Assembly: GCF_021018805.1 (NCBI RefSeq)
Contig: NC_086283.1
Span: forward strand, 53,820,312-53,884,311
DNA length: 64,000 nucleotides
From: Prinia subflava
Lineage: Eukaryota > Chordata > Aves > Passeriformes > Cisticolidae
Direction of reading: 5' to 3'
The notes under the pieces were generated by a model. It was given only the letters and a program-made list of their open reading frames with translations. It was not told the origin of the DNA and searched no databases. Below are positions 1 to 12,600 of the stretch, piece after piece (the stretch's first letter is position 1; every line of letters starts with the position of its first letter). The translations under genes were made by a program, and so were the position numbers.

Positions 1-368
1 GCAGGAAAACACAGAGGGCCTGGTCCATATCTCAGGTGACAGATGCCAAGTGGAAGTCACCAGCGTGCAGGCTAGCCAAACCTCCTTTCTTTAGCAAGAA
101 TACCGACATTTGACCAAGACTGCACAGCACTGGTCAAAGTGTGAACTTGCTTGGGAATCAGGTCCCTAAGGCTCCCTGCAATGTGCAGCAATCATGTGCT
201 AAGTCTTCTGCTAGGCATCAGGAAGAGAATTTGGGATGTGATGGCACATCAGAGACATGAGGTGTTGCTTATGATAAGATGTGAATAAGCTGTAAAAAAG
301 ACTAAAGGCATTTAGAGAAAATTAGTAGAGTCAAAAACTTCATCTATTAGTGAGGAGTCAGTGCTTAC
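1..368 (-). other. SHC3: SHC3 intron 11, 5' portion
   Basis: Sequence after the exon 11 donor. No residues resembling the SH2 C-terminus are encoded on the minus strand here, so the last exon lies further left. No repeat recognised. Confidence 0.85.
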
Positions 369-664
369 AGTTCCTTCTGGGTCCACCAAAAGAAGATGCT
401 TGGCTTGTCCTTTGTGCATGCCTGTCAGCACATAGGAGCCAGGATTTGTGGTACTCTTCCTCACAAGGAAATCTCCACATTTCTTTAATAGCTGTTCTGC
501 TTCTTTCCTGCTCATCTCTCCTTGGTACCATGGCTCTGTACTCAGCTCTTCCACTTCAGTCTGGACAGCTGCTCTGGATAGAGGAGGACTGGTGCATCCC
601 ATGGAGGTGGATTTCTTCAACATAGCCTCAGATATCTGATTCTTGAGAGCATCTTCAAATGGTT
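369..664 (-). CDS. SHC3: SHC3 coding exon 11: end of CH1 and most of SH2
   Basis: This 296-nt exon completes K492 and encodes residues 493-590: PFEDALKNQ, a Ser/Pro-rich CH1 end, then the SH2 from W537 ([15 protein letters not shown]). The FLVRKS strand has the phosphotyrosine-binding Arg at 560. [11 protein letters not shown] and [11 protein letters not shown] follow. The donor is ACT|GTAAGC, at the position where other Shc genes split DPEG(T/V). The remaining SH2 residues, the stop and the 3'UTR are not found in 1-368 and must lie left of the window. Confidence 0.96.
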
Positions 665-3600
665 CTGGTTATGGAAAAAGAAACAAGAGCAGGGCCATTC
701 AGAAGTAGATCATGTAGCAAAAAACGTGGTATTCTGGAAATTTGAAACAGGATTTCTTTTACATTACAGCTACTTCTCTTCATGAAAAAATGAGGGAAGA
801 TACTAATAGATTTACTGATTTATATATTAAGACTGAGAAGTGTAATGTGTCTAAAATCCATGTTATGCACAGAACAATACTGATAAAAATCAGACTGAAC
901 CTTGGCAAGATCTTTTGAAAGGTGCTGGTTTATTTCAGTAGTGGCTATTGTCAGCAGCTGTATTTATATGATCTGGTACCAGGCAAATCTCTCCTTCAGT
1001 CTTTCTAGGTATGTCAGACAGTTTAATTTCAAATAAATTGCATAATAGGGGTACCTAATGTCATTATACTCATATCTGGTCTCTGTTCAAAGAACTTATT
1101 AATTTAAAAATTATCCATTACTGAGTCTCCAGCCCAAGGCTACGTCTAGTAGGGAATATTCAACCTCACCACTCAGCCTACTCCTAGCCTCCATCTAGGA
1201 AGAGAACATAAACAGACACGGGTTAACACATTTAACATCATTTGCCTAGCTAAAATCAGCCTTGGGTAAGCATCTTTTAAACCTCAGCTAAGTCCTGAAC
1301 TCAGTGCAATTGTAGAGTTGAGTGGAAAGAAGCTTCATTATGGACCCCAACAGCCTTACAGAAACAGCAAATATGTCATAGGGTGCTTTGCTAGATGCTA
1401 GATGCTGACCTCTTGGAGGCTATTTGCTCTTGCAAGACCTTCATCTGGCCCACCAGTACATACCAAAAAGAAATGTTGCTCTGTGCCCCTAGGCTTACAA
1501 AAGGACATTGGGAGAGTGGCAGAGTGAAGAGATATACCAGCTTTACATAGATTGTTCAGATGCGAGGAGTACAAAGCCCTGTTTGCATGGGGCCACAGAG
1601 AGGCTAGTTTAGGTCAAAGAAATAGGAAAAATATTGTGCTGGCACAGCTTATTGATACCTCAGCCAGTTATTAAACATAGTTTATGAATATCTTCACTAT
1701 ACCACAGTCTGCATGAAGTCCAACATATGTTTAGCTTGACAAACCACTAACTTAGGGCTAATTGGCACATTTTCTAATACTACTTTTCTCTGATGTTCCA
1801 GTGGCTGATAAGAGTTAGCATCCCTGATTTCAAACAGCAGATATTTCTCATTTCAAATCTATATTCATAGATAGATACTCTCCCAACTTTCTTCCCTGCT
1901 CCTTTCTTTCAACTGAACATCACACTAAGCTGTGGATATAGAGCCATATCTCAGCAAAAACATGCCAGGAAAATGTTTTGGTTTTTTCCTGTACTAAGAT
2001 AGCAGAAATGCAGATGCTTTATATTACAAGTAATTTGTAGGTACACACCCCTTTGTCCATTGCCTTCTATGTGAACTGAATAAAATAGAGCATAGATAAG
2101 CAATTTATTTGAGGTAGGAAGAGTAAAAAATCTCGAAGAAATTTTTTTGTGCATCTAATGTTTTCATTATTTCTTCACTTTATCTATCTTCTCAAGGCTG
2201 AAAACAGTGTGTATTAGTAACACAAATACCAACTATGGCTGATGCTTAAACTGTGGTTTTTCAGCTATGGTGATGATTCTGATTTAGGAAAGGCTGCCTT
2301 TGAAGTTGGAACAGATTGGACAGTAGGCCTACCCAGAGTAAGTGATAATTCAGTACTTTAATTTCCATGCTATATTCCTTGTGGCACAAAACTTTTCACA
2401 TATGCATTGACTTCCTTGTAACATACTCACAGGACAGGCTGAAGACAATTCTCCACCCATCCACATCTTCACCCTCCCTCACTTTCCTGTGTGGCAAGCT
2501 TCCACATAAATTTTTCTTCTGACATAATTGCCTGTGATGTTAAGGATAACATGGACTGCAACTAACCTTAACTCAGATATTATACAGACTAGCTCCAAGT
2601 CTTCAGCCACTCTTATTTTAGTTCAGTCCAATATGAAACCACAATAGACACTAAAATTCACCATAATTACACCAGGAAGACTAAATTTGTAAAATTAAAA
2701 AAATATATATTTTTTAATAGAGAGCTAATGCATAAACATGTTTGGTCGCTTGTTAGAAAGGAAATGAATAGGAAGGGAACTCACTCATGTCAAACAGATC
2801 CTTTCCTGGGCTGGTTGCTTCATCATCCTCTGCTGTTCCACTGAAGGTACTTTCAGCATCTGCCTGAAGTGCCAATAGATCTTCTCTATTTATATGCTGG
2901 GTATTTACATATATTGGCAGCTCCGGTGTTGGTGCTACTTCTGATTTCTCTTCTGACATACTACAAATATCCAGAGAGCCTAAAAAATTCAAGACTTGTT
3001 TTGTTTTGTTTTTTTACTCGACAGAGCAGTGTTGACCAATTATCATCACACCACATCACCACAGATTTAAAACTTCCTGGACAGGGAGATGTAAAGTCAA
3101 TATTGCAATAGTAGAAAAAGTGTTGATTAATAGATTCAGATCTGTGTTCCAATAAGGGTATGGTGGGGGCTATTTCCCAGGAGGAAAGGAAATCTTTGTA
3201 AATAAATATTGCAAATTTCAAAAATTATATTCTGTTGGGGAGTCATTAGAGGAGGAGAAGGTATAAAATCCTCAGATGTGTGCAGATTAACAATAGAGAA
3301 TATATTCTGGCATTTGAACAAAAGTATCTCCAGAAACACAGTAAAGTTATCACATAAAGCTTGGTGAAATTTTACATGCGTTTTGAAATTACTTGAAATT
3401 CAAAAACAAATGGAACATTCTGCTATATTCACTATTTGTTGAGTAGAGAGCATTGGTTCATATTATGAATTAAACTTCTTACTTTAGGCTTTTGGTTTGA
3501 GAATTCTATTTTGCATACCCCAGTGGGTCAGATTTTCACAACAGATCATGCAGCAGACCCTTAAATATCATGAGGGTTTAAGATAAAGAAAAGCTGAAAG

Positions 3601-6600
3601 TCTGGGTAATTCTATTTATGAACTGCTCTGCAGAAGAAAATATTTCATGAAGGTGTGCATTTAATAATTTATCCAGAGGTAATTAATAAATGCTTTTCAC
3701 TAGCATCAAGTAAACTACAACTCAGAGAAAGGGAACCTATCAACCAAGATCAGTTCATTTCCTGAAGACTTTGAGGCATCAGGCTTTCACATGCTTTGAC
3801 CTTCAAGACCATCTGTACTATATACAGCTGAAAGTAGCAAAACTCACCTTGTTTAACAGGCCAGTGATGCCAATCTTCATTGAGTTTTTCTCCTAAGTGA
3901 TGGCTCTGATAATAAATTTGCTCTCCTCCCACTCCTGATGCAGACTAGAATGGACAGATGTGCAAGGAAATTTTCAATTGTCTTTAAAATTCTCAGACAC
4001 ATTACAAGTGACTCTGCCAGTTTCCTTGGATTTATTTTGTGTACCCTCACTCTTCCTTTCCAATCAGTCATAATGTTAGAATATATATATCCCAAATACA
4101 TTTCTGTAAGAGTAAGATATTACCAGTGTCCTTCATGTGTTCTTCCCTGCCTCCTGCTTTTAGTGACCCTCATGACACCAAATGATGCATTATTTCTTTA
4201 ATCTGTATTCACATAGCAAGTCTTGACAACCTGTTACTGGGAAAAGTGTTCCACAGAAATACACATGGGACCAGAAGACTGCCCCAGCACTCTCCACAGC
4301 ATGAGCTGAAAGTTCACATCCTCACCAGAGGATGCATTTGAGCACTGAGGGGAGGATGTTGGCTACTGACAGGACCCTCTGGATTTAGCAGAATTGTGCT
4401 GAATCTGAAAACACCTCTTAAAGGGCTACATTGATACTGCAGTCCAACTTTTGACAGGAGTGCTGGTAGAAATATTCAAGCTGACCTAAGTTCAACATGA
4501 GGTGGAAAACCTGCCTAGGAACCTGGCTGAATACTAATTGCTGCCAAGTCACTAACATGATGAACCGTTAGTAATTATAGCACTAGATTTTTTAAATGAT
4601 TCTGCATTATATCTTTCTCAGTTAATGTGCACTATTTGATACTCTCTGAAGCAGATATGGTCTCTGCAGATGTAGCAGCCCCCAGTGGATTTCTGTTCCT
4701 CGAACCAGGAACCTTTTAATATCATGAGGATTTCACCTTCTTTAATTTGTTCTGAACCTGCCTAATGTGTTGCCCCCTCGATCTGCAATGGCTATTCAGA
4801 TACTGGCCCACAGGAACGGCTGTGAGTTATACCAGTCCCAAGGTATCCTTCATAAAACCATGTCTTTTAAAAATTTTGGATCAATCAGCAGGAGAGTAGA
4901 AATGAAATTATATTGACCTCAGCTGTGTCTGCAGCAGTGGGAAGCCTTGTTTTGAGCCTGGCATCAAAGAATCCGCCAGGGGGAGGTATTTTATTTGGGA
5001 TGTTGTTGTAATAGTGATGTTCTGTTGCCTCGTTGTCTTCCTCCGTCCATGGGTCCTCAAAACTCTGCATCCTGTAAGGAAGAGAGTGCTTTATTTTCCC
5101 TCTTGCTTGTAAAGCATGTACAAATACTTTCAGCTGGTTAAGGCTGCCTGTCAGGGGATCACTACTGTATATTGTGTGGAGACTTCAGCTACCACTGCAA
5201 GTTAGGAAGCAATGATGCAGCAGATCTTCTCTGTTTAGACAAACTGACATAAACCTCCTTTGCAATGGACCAAATTATCTATGCTGAGTAGAGTATGTTT
5301 AAACTTGGCTTTAAAGACCATTATAAACTGCATTATCAAACAACTTTATCTAACCTTAAAATAGCACTTGAAATATTATGACTTGATTTACTGACCAGGC
5401 TCTAAATCTTTGTCTTTAATGATGACTGCTCCATCACCAGTGTAATTCTGCAAGAACTTCACAAAGTCAAGAGATATAAGTCGAGTACAGCACGCTTCCA
5501 GATTAGAATAGTAGCATTTTATGTTCCCTATATACCCTTTTTCATTCTGATATAAGAGATTACAGAGGGTGCCAGTTCACTAGGGTTTCCAGTAATGTTA
5601 GTAAGCACATAGCAATCCATGTCTCTAAAGAAAACAGAATGCTATATCCCAGTCTTTCAAACATATACAACAGACAGAGTTTGTATCCTCCAGATATCAG
5701 TGCAGTCAAACCTCCCTGCAATACAGCATATTCCTAGAAACATCATCCTAATATGAGAAATACTGAAACATCATTAGTCATTTTGGAAGCCCAGCACTCT
5801 GACCTACTCCATCTAAACTGACACAGCTGCTGTGACAGTAATGAGGAAATGCCACAAATAACAACCATTCTTGGCCATCCAACTCTGCCTACTAACTACA
5901 GCACAAAACACATGATCATTGTGAAATCCATACTTAGCCCATTCTTTTAAATGGATTGTACTTCTTTCATATTCGTTAGGTAAACACTGTTTCACTGATA
6001 CAGCAGAAATATTTTTAAATTATTCAAGTCCTGTCTGTCTCCAGCAACATTGCTCACACTTTATCAAGTAAATTGAAAGCTAAAGAAAGTCCTTTAGCTG
6101 TCTTCTGCAATTGTACTCACCTATCAGGAAAAGCAGGTGTCTTAGAGGGGCATTGCAAGTACTGCTTAAATCGAAGCTCAAATGCTTGCCCTATGGTGCT
6201 GATGACATCCTGGGCTAGGCCATCGCAGCATTCCAGTATATGACAAGCTAAATGAAAAAGATTGACACATGCAAATCACTCTTTTTGTCATGGTGGGATG
6301 CAATGACCTATGATAAAACACCTACATGCCAAGCTTAGTTGCCCTGTTAGTGATGTGCATTTCAATGAAACCCAATTTTGATACAGGGAATTTCAGTCAA
6401 TCAAACTGTTTAAAGGTTACATAAAATTGCACTGATATGTAACTGCAATAGACAAGGTCACAAATCTGTTCCACAATTTTAACAAGTCCACAAACAGAAA
6501 AAACCCCATAAAATTACACTTGTTATTACCTGAATGCAATAGATTATATAAGAATTCTAAGTGTTAAATTGAAATTACAGAAACAATAATAGATGATAAT

Positions 6601-9600
6601 AACAAAAAAAGTTTTATTTTCCTCAGTTTAATTACTTCATTTTATGTCTAATCACCTCAAGTTCACAAGCTGCTCTCTTTTCCCTCATTACAGTTTGAGG
6701 GAGGAGCAGTATTCACAGATACTTTCTAGATAATGAGCCCTGATCTTATTCCAGGAATACAGAGGTTGGCACCTTTTCCTGCTTGTTTGCATGGACACAC
6801 ACCCAGCAAACTGTGGGGCTGCTGAGGAGTGTAGAGCCAGCCACCTGATTAACTCTAGAACTTCCCCATGTGCAACCTCTCTGAACCCACTGTGATAGAG
6901 GCAGTAAAGGGGAGGCTAGCAACACAAGCTCTCTTCCTATAGAAGACCTAGAAACCTTCACCAGCTATCTAAGCAGTCAAATCTGTCCTGGTTTTAAATC
7001 AGAGAATGGCTTGGAAGTCTCATCATATATGAAAACACATAGAGGTGAACTTGTGAAGAGCTCACTCGACATTGCAGGAGCACAGATGGGTACAAAGAGG
7101 TGGAAGCTAAGATCTCAATGAACAACATCTCTGTAATATCCAGAGAAACCCAGGTGAGTTAATTTTCCATGCTCAGAGTTGGACAAACATATTGCCTACT
7201 AGCTATAGCCTGGATTGGATTTCAAACTGGTTCTTTTCCAAGTCCTGCCACAGGAAAGTGCATTCTTGTTCAAAGTTACTGATTTTTTCACCCCTGACTG
7301 CTTTAATAAGCTGAATATAAACTCTTCAGCTGGAAAACTGCATTTCAGTACATGCCCAGTGTCCAACTCACTGGAACCAAGTGCATTGGATATCAGTGTC
7401 CCACAAATAAGGGTTGGTCATGACATTTAACTGAAGTAATACAGGAATACTAAGTAGATTTAATATGACTTTTTCAGAAGCTGAAATATTGGATAGACTT
7501 CTGAAGAGGCCAGAATAAAGGGCCAAGAACCTGCAGTTGGACAAGTATGGAATGTCTGCTGTCTCTTCCTCAGCAGCAGCAGCAACAGCACCTCATTCAG
7601 CACGAGATGGCACCAGTCACTGTGCCAAACAGGTACCGTGGATTTCTCTTCTCACTGTAGAGCATCTTCTGTGCCAACCAGCAAGCTGAAATGCCTTGTC
7701 CAGGGAAAATGCCCCTAGCTGCATGTCAAAAGTGGATTCAGCATACAAAAACAGTGTGTCCATGTGTCCAAAGACAGAGGCAGACATCCCTGACTAGCAG
7801 TAAGGTATTTGCTTTTTTGCGCCCTGTGCAACACTGCTATTGGCATCAAACAATCAGCCCCCATGGAAGGTGCATATTTATCTCTGAAAACGTGGACCAA
7901 AACTAGTTAGGCCAAACAAAGCTAAAATGTTTGCACTCTATAACAAGAGTGTGAATTTAAAGAGGTAACATTGCACACTGCTAAACCTTTCTGGAGCTAA
8001 AATGAAGCATGACTCATTAAGTAGTTTCAGTAGGTGACATAATGAGTAACCTGTTTCCTTGGATACGTGAATGGACTTTCAGCAGGTAGGAGATATGCTT
8101 CTTGTAAAAAGATGAGAAGGTTTGGCTCACACAGAGATGATTTCTTGTGAATGTTACAGCAGAAAATAGACAGCCTTTAGCTTGCTAGATCCAGAATGCA
8201 AAGCATGAAAACAGCTTTTCCATACTTGGGAAGAAATTAGTCTAATATGCAAGCTATACTACAGTATTGGTAGGGTAGTGTCAGTAACAGCAGAAGCAAC
8301 ATTTTTGCTAGATATAGATGTAAAGACAAATTCCCTTTTAAAGTGATTTGCAGACAATAGAAAGAATGACAGAACGGCAAGTGGCGGTGAAAGGGGGCGA
8401 ATCAGGTCCCTTGGTAAATTAGACCCTTTAGAAGAATGTGCTTTAATACAGGTGACATACAAAGTCACTGATCTGCAAACCATTAATGTATACGCACATG
8501 TGGGGAAAGCACCCATAGGAAAGTCATAATCCTGAAGGCTTAAAGATCACAGTGTAAAAGAGTTTCCCCGTGAGTTAACAGTGCTTCACTGCAGCAAAAA
8601 GGGCTTAGGAGGAACCTGCCGACAAAGAGGACAAAAGCAAGAAAAAACAGGAAGGTACATTCTCTGCTGTAGTGGCAGCCCCTGTTATGCAGATATCATA
8701 TACCTTTTTAAAACAGCTACAGGAAAATGAAGGAAGGAGGTACAGAAATCATCTGAAGGACAGGGGATGTGCACTGCAGCTGGAATGCTTGACCTGAATA
8801 CACCAAAGAAAGATGACAATATCAGCTGGTCAGATGACTCCTCAATCTAGGATAGCCTATCTCAACAAGGAACAGTCACAGGAAGCTAAGGATAAACACA
8901 TTCAATGTAAGATAGTACAGGAAGAACATAGTGCAGAAGGAACATAGTGTATAAAATCCACTCATATGGGGATAGAAAACAGAGCACAGGGCTCCTCCAA
9001 ACCCTACAGAGCAAATATCTGGCCTACAATGCTAGTCCCTACATTGATTGAGATCTCTCAGACCAACTAAATCAGTCTTGGATTTAGCAGAAGGGTACTG
9101 CTAAAGTTGGTTGGGCTGGAGAGCAGCTCTGCACCATGCATTCCACAGTCTGACACTGGAGCCTCCTTGACAGGGGACACATGATGCTGTAACGTAACAA
9201 GTATTGCAAAGAACTGGACCACTCCCTACCTCCCATTCCCTTTAAGATTTCTAGATATTTCGCTTATGTTCAGCATATCAGTATGCTTAGTACAGGTATT
9301 ATTTATGAGCTAATATTCTCAAGTCTGAACATCTCTGCACATAGACACAGCAGACCCTTCAGGTACCATTAAAGACGACCACATATGGAAGCTACTGGAT
9401 TAGTTGAGCTCATGGTAAGGTGGGCAGCTGAGTTTGGGTTGGAGTTAAAAGTTAAAAGTTAAAATTCTGCAGAAATCTTGTTGAAAGTGCTTAATGTCAT
9501 TTTTTTTTTGTAGCCAGTCTGTTCTTCTCTCTCTATGATCTATGAATAGTAAATAGGCTGTCAGGTACATTACCAAAGACTTTGTATGTTGCATTAAGAC

Positions 9601-12600
9601 CTAGTGAACACAATCAAGCAGGTTCCTGTCCCTGAATGATTGCTCCTAAAGCAATACAATCTTGAATAAAACTTCACTGAGAAAGAGAATTACATCAAGC
9701 TGGCTCACAAGCTAGCTATTTGATAAAGAATCTGATTCTGCCAGGAAGAGTTAGGCATGTACTGGGAAGCTCTAACAGATTCAGCTGCCTCATCAGATGA
9801 CTTAATCAGAAGATTGCTTAGCTCTTGCACAGTGATTGGGTGTAGGTAAGGCTTGGCTGTTGCCTAGAAGCTCACATAGCCAAGTAAGGCGAGTGTTTGA
9901 TTTAAGACATGAAGAGAATCAAAGTGATATTTGGGTATGAACTAGTGGCAAAACCTATTTATTCCAAGTTTGAGAAACAAACTGCTGCTTCTTATTGCTA
10001 CACAATCTTTCCATGGCTCTCTCAAAAGCAATCCTTTGGTTGGGCTACATTCTACATTTATATTTTTCAGAGGGGGAAGTGGGGGATGGGAGTGGAATCT
10101 GACCTAAACTATGAATAATTAGTGTTTCTCAAAGGAAAAACAGACATCAAAAATATATTTCCAACTTACCTCTACGATTAACAGGATCCTTAGCTACATA
10201 TGCAATGTAGTCTGAAGTATCCTGTCAAAAAATTAGGATATCTACAATGAATGCAAACCTATATTTGCAATGATTACAGCAAAAGATCACAGTCCACAGT
10301 ATGTATAGTCCTGTGGGCAGAGCCCAAATGACATATTTTGCTTTTCAGTTGCACACTACTTAAACCCCATATAAAAGTTTATGGGTTTTGGTACTAATTT
10401 TACCACTTTACTTTTTACAGAATGTGATCTAATCCAGCAGAATTTTAACATCTCTTCCATCAGTTAAACAAACTCAGTAGGCTTTGGCTCAGGCCTCATT
10501 TAGGAGGGAATAGAATTACAAGTCCTTATCTTCAAACTGCCCAGAGATTTTAGTTCATAACATGAATAATCATCTGGTTCTGTGGCAGAAAGAGTGGGAG
10601 TAACAGCGCTGCTCCGCAGAAATAGTGAGCAATGGCATTTATTCATGTGTGACAAGCAGGTGTTTACTTTACTGACTGCAGTACCATATGGCACAGAGGT
10701 GCTCAGCCCCTGCTGGGCTCTGACGAGCAGTATCCCTGGACACCCTCCCCAGCCTGCTCCCTACCACACCTGTTGCCACATGCTTGGTGGATTTTCTGGC
10801 AAGAACACACAAACATCTTCTTGAGGGATATTTTTTCTTCCTCTCATCACCCCTATGCTCTCAAGTACAAGTGGTGCAGACTTCTATCATTATACAGATG
10901 AAACAAAATGGTCTGGGTTTCTGGGAAACGCCCAGGCCTGCTGATATATCTGGAAAATGCCATATTGCCTTGATGCAATCAGGAAGTCCTGGTTAGATCT
11001 GGCATTTCATGACGTGCCTGGTTAGTCAGGCATAGCTAAACCCAGGGGATTACAGGATACATTACAACTAGCTGTGTAAATCTACCCAAAGCCTTTTCAG
11101 GTGACCGATCCAAGATCATTGCCAATGACACCGAGATCTAATGTCTTAATAAACATCAATCTTGATCTGAAAGACAGACTTCTTCAGCACAGCCTTTTCT
11201 AGTTCAAGCACACACCACCACCATCAGCCACCGAAAACAAACCACTATACTGAATGCCTATACCATTTCCTTCCTAAGGAGAGAGCAAGGGAAACAATGA
11301 AGTACAGCCATAGGTTCTGGTGAAAGATGTGTAACCATGTCACTTAAGGCATTGTTGGAAGGCACTAGACACAGCAGCAGTGAGGATGGTCTGTTAAAAA
11401 AGAATAGCCCTACCATTTTGTCTTGTAATTTCTTCCACATCCTGTGGCACAGTGCCTGGAGAGTGACTACAGCGGAAATTAGGATGCATATCAACAAGTA
11501 CAAAGGGGAAAAAAAAGGTGACTATGTCTGTAGTAGTAAATAATATGGAGACCTTGCCTCACTCTACTGGTTTCTCACCATGACCTGAAACCATTTCAGC
11601 ATGCCCTGAAAATCTCTGAGGAACCAGCACAGGCTTGGCATTGATCCCAAGAGACCACTGCGAGGGAAGGGAGTGAATGGGTGGGTGCAAATTGCACTGT
11701 GTTGTTTATTCTAGGGCCAGAAAGACTAGAAAATAGGCCACAGATCAATATATTTACTACTTCAGGCATAGCTAATTGTCACTGTTGCCATGCTGAAATG
11801 ACTACACGGACACTTGGAACTTTGTAAAGCTCAGAGCAGGGGTCAAAAAGCCCTGATTTGTTTATTTCATTTCATTATATACTTGTAGAAAGGTGACTGT
11901 GGATTGGAAGGTGGAATTCCCACCTCTCAACCCCATTGGTCAAAAGGACTGTCAATCAACACGCTTGTCTCATCAAGACGCATGCAAAACAATGACAGCG
12001 TTTACAAAAAAATCTTTTGTTTGCGTGAAGAGAGCGTGAGAAGTGAAAACTTCTAATTTAATATGAAAGCCCAGAAAACTAGAAAAACTCACAGTGACAG
12101 CTAATGGATACATTTATGCCTGGGTAAACCATAGATCTATCTCATAGCTAGTGTGGGTGTGACAGTCTGAAAACACCTACCCCTTATTTCATTTAAAGCT
12201 CTGAGATTCAAGCTGACTATGACAAATCATTAAGGACCTAAGGTGGGCACATTTCAGTGTGGCTAAGTTAGAAGACTCCCATCCAAAAACTATACAGGGA
12301 TTGGCAGGCGCAGCAAAGAGATCCTTGACATTCAAGAACTGAAAACAAGTATGAATGAGCTATAATTTTCAGCCTAAAGACATTACATTGTGGTGTTAAA
12401 ATTTGGAGGTATTGCTGAAACTGAAAAACTGCTGCCTCAGGGACCTCTGAGAGACCTGCTTTATTAGACTTTATGAGATCCTCCACTCCAAAATTTCAGC
12501 AGATATCTCCAAAAACAGATGTCTTGTCTGGCAGCCTGGAAACAACTACCTGAAATTGCTGTGGAGCAAAATGATTTGGTGTATCATGGGAGGAGCTGAA

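Larger units (their letters stand above)
6248..10169 (-). other. SHC3: SHC3 intron 6
   Basis: 3.9 kb. Holds the short CAG repeat (7571), the AGTTAAAA tandem (9440), a T-run near 9501 and a small imperfect duplication, GAACATAGTG, near 8926-8950. Nothing coding is supported. Confidence 0.9.
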
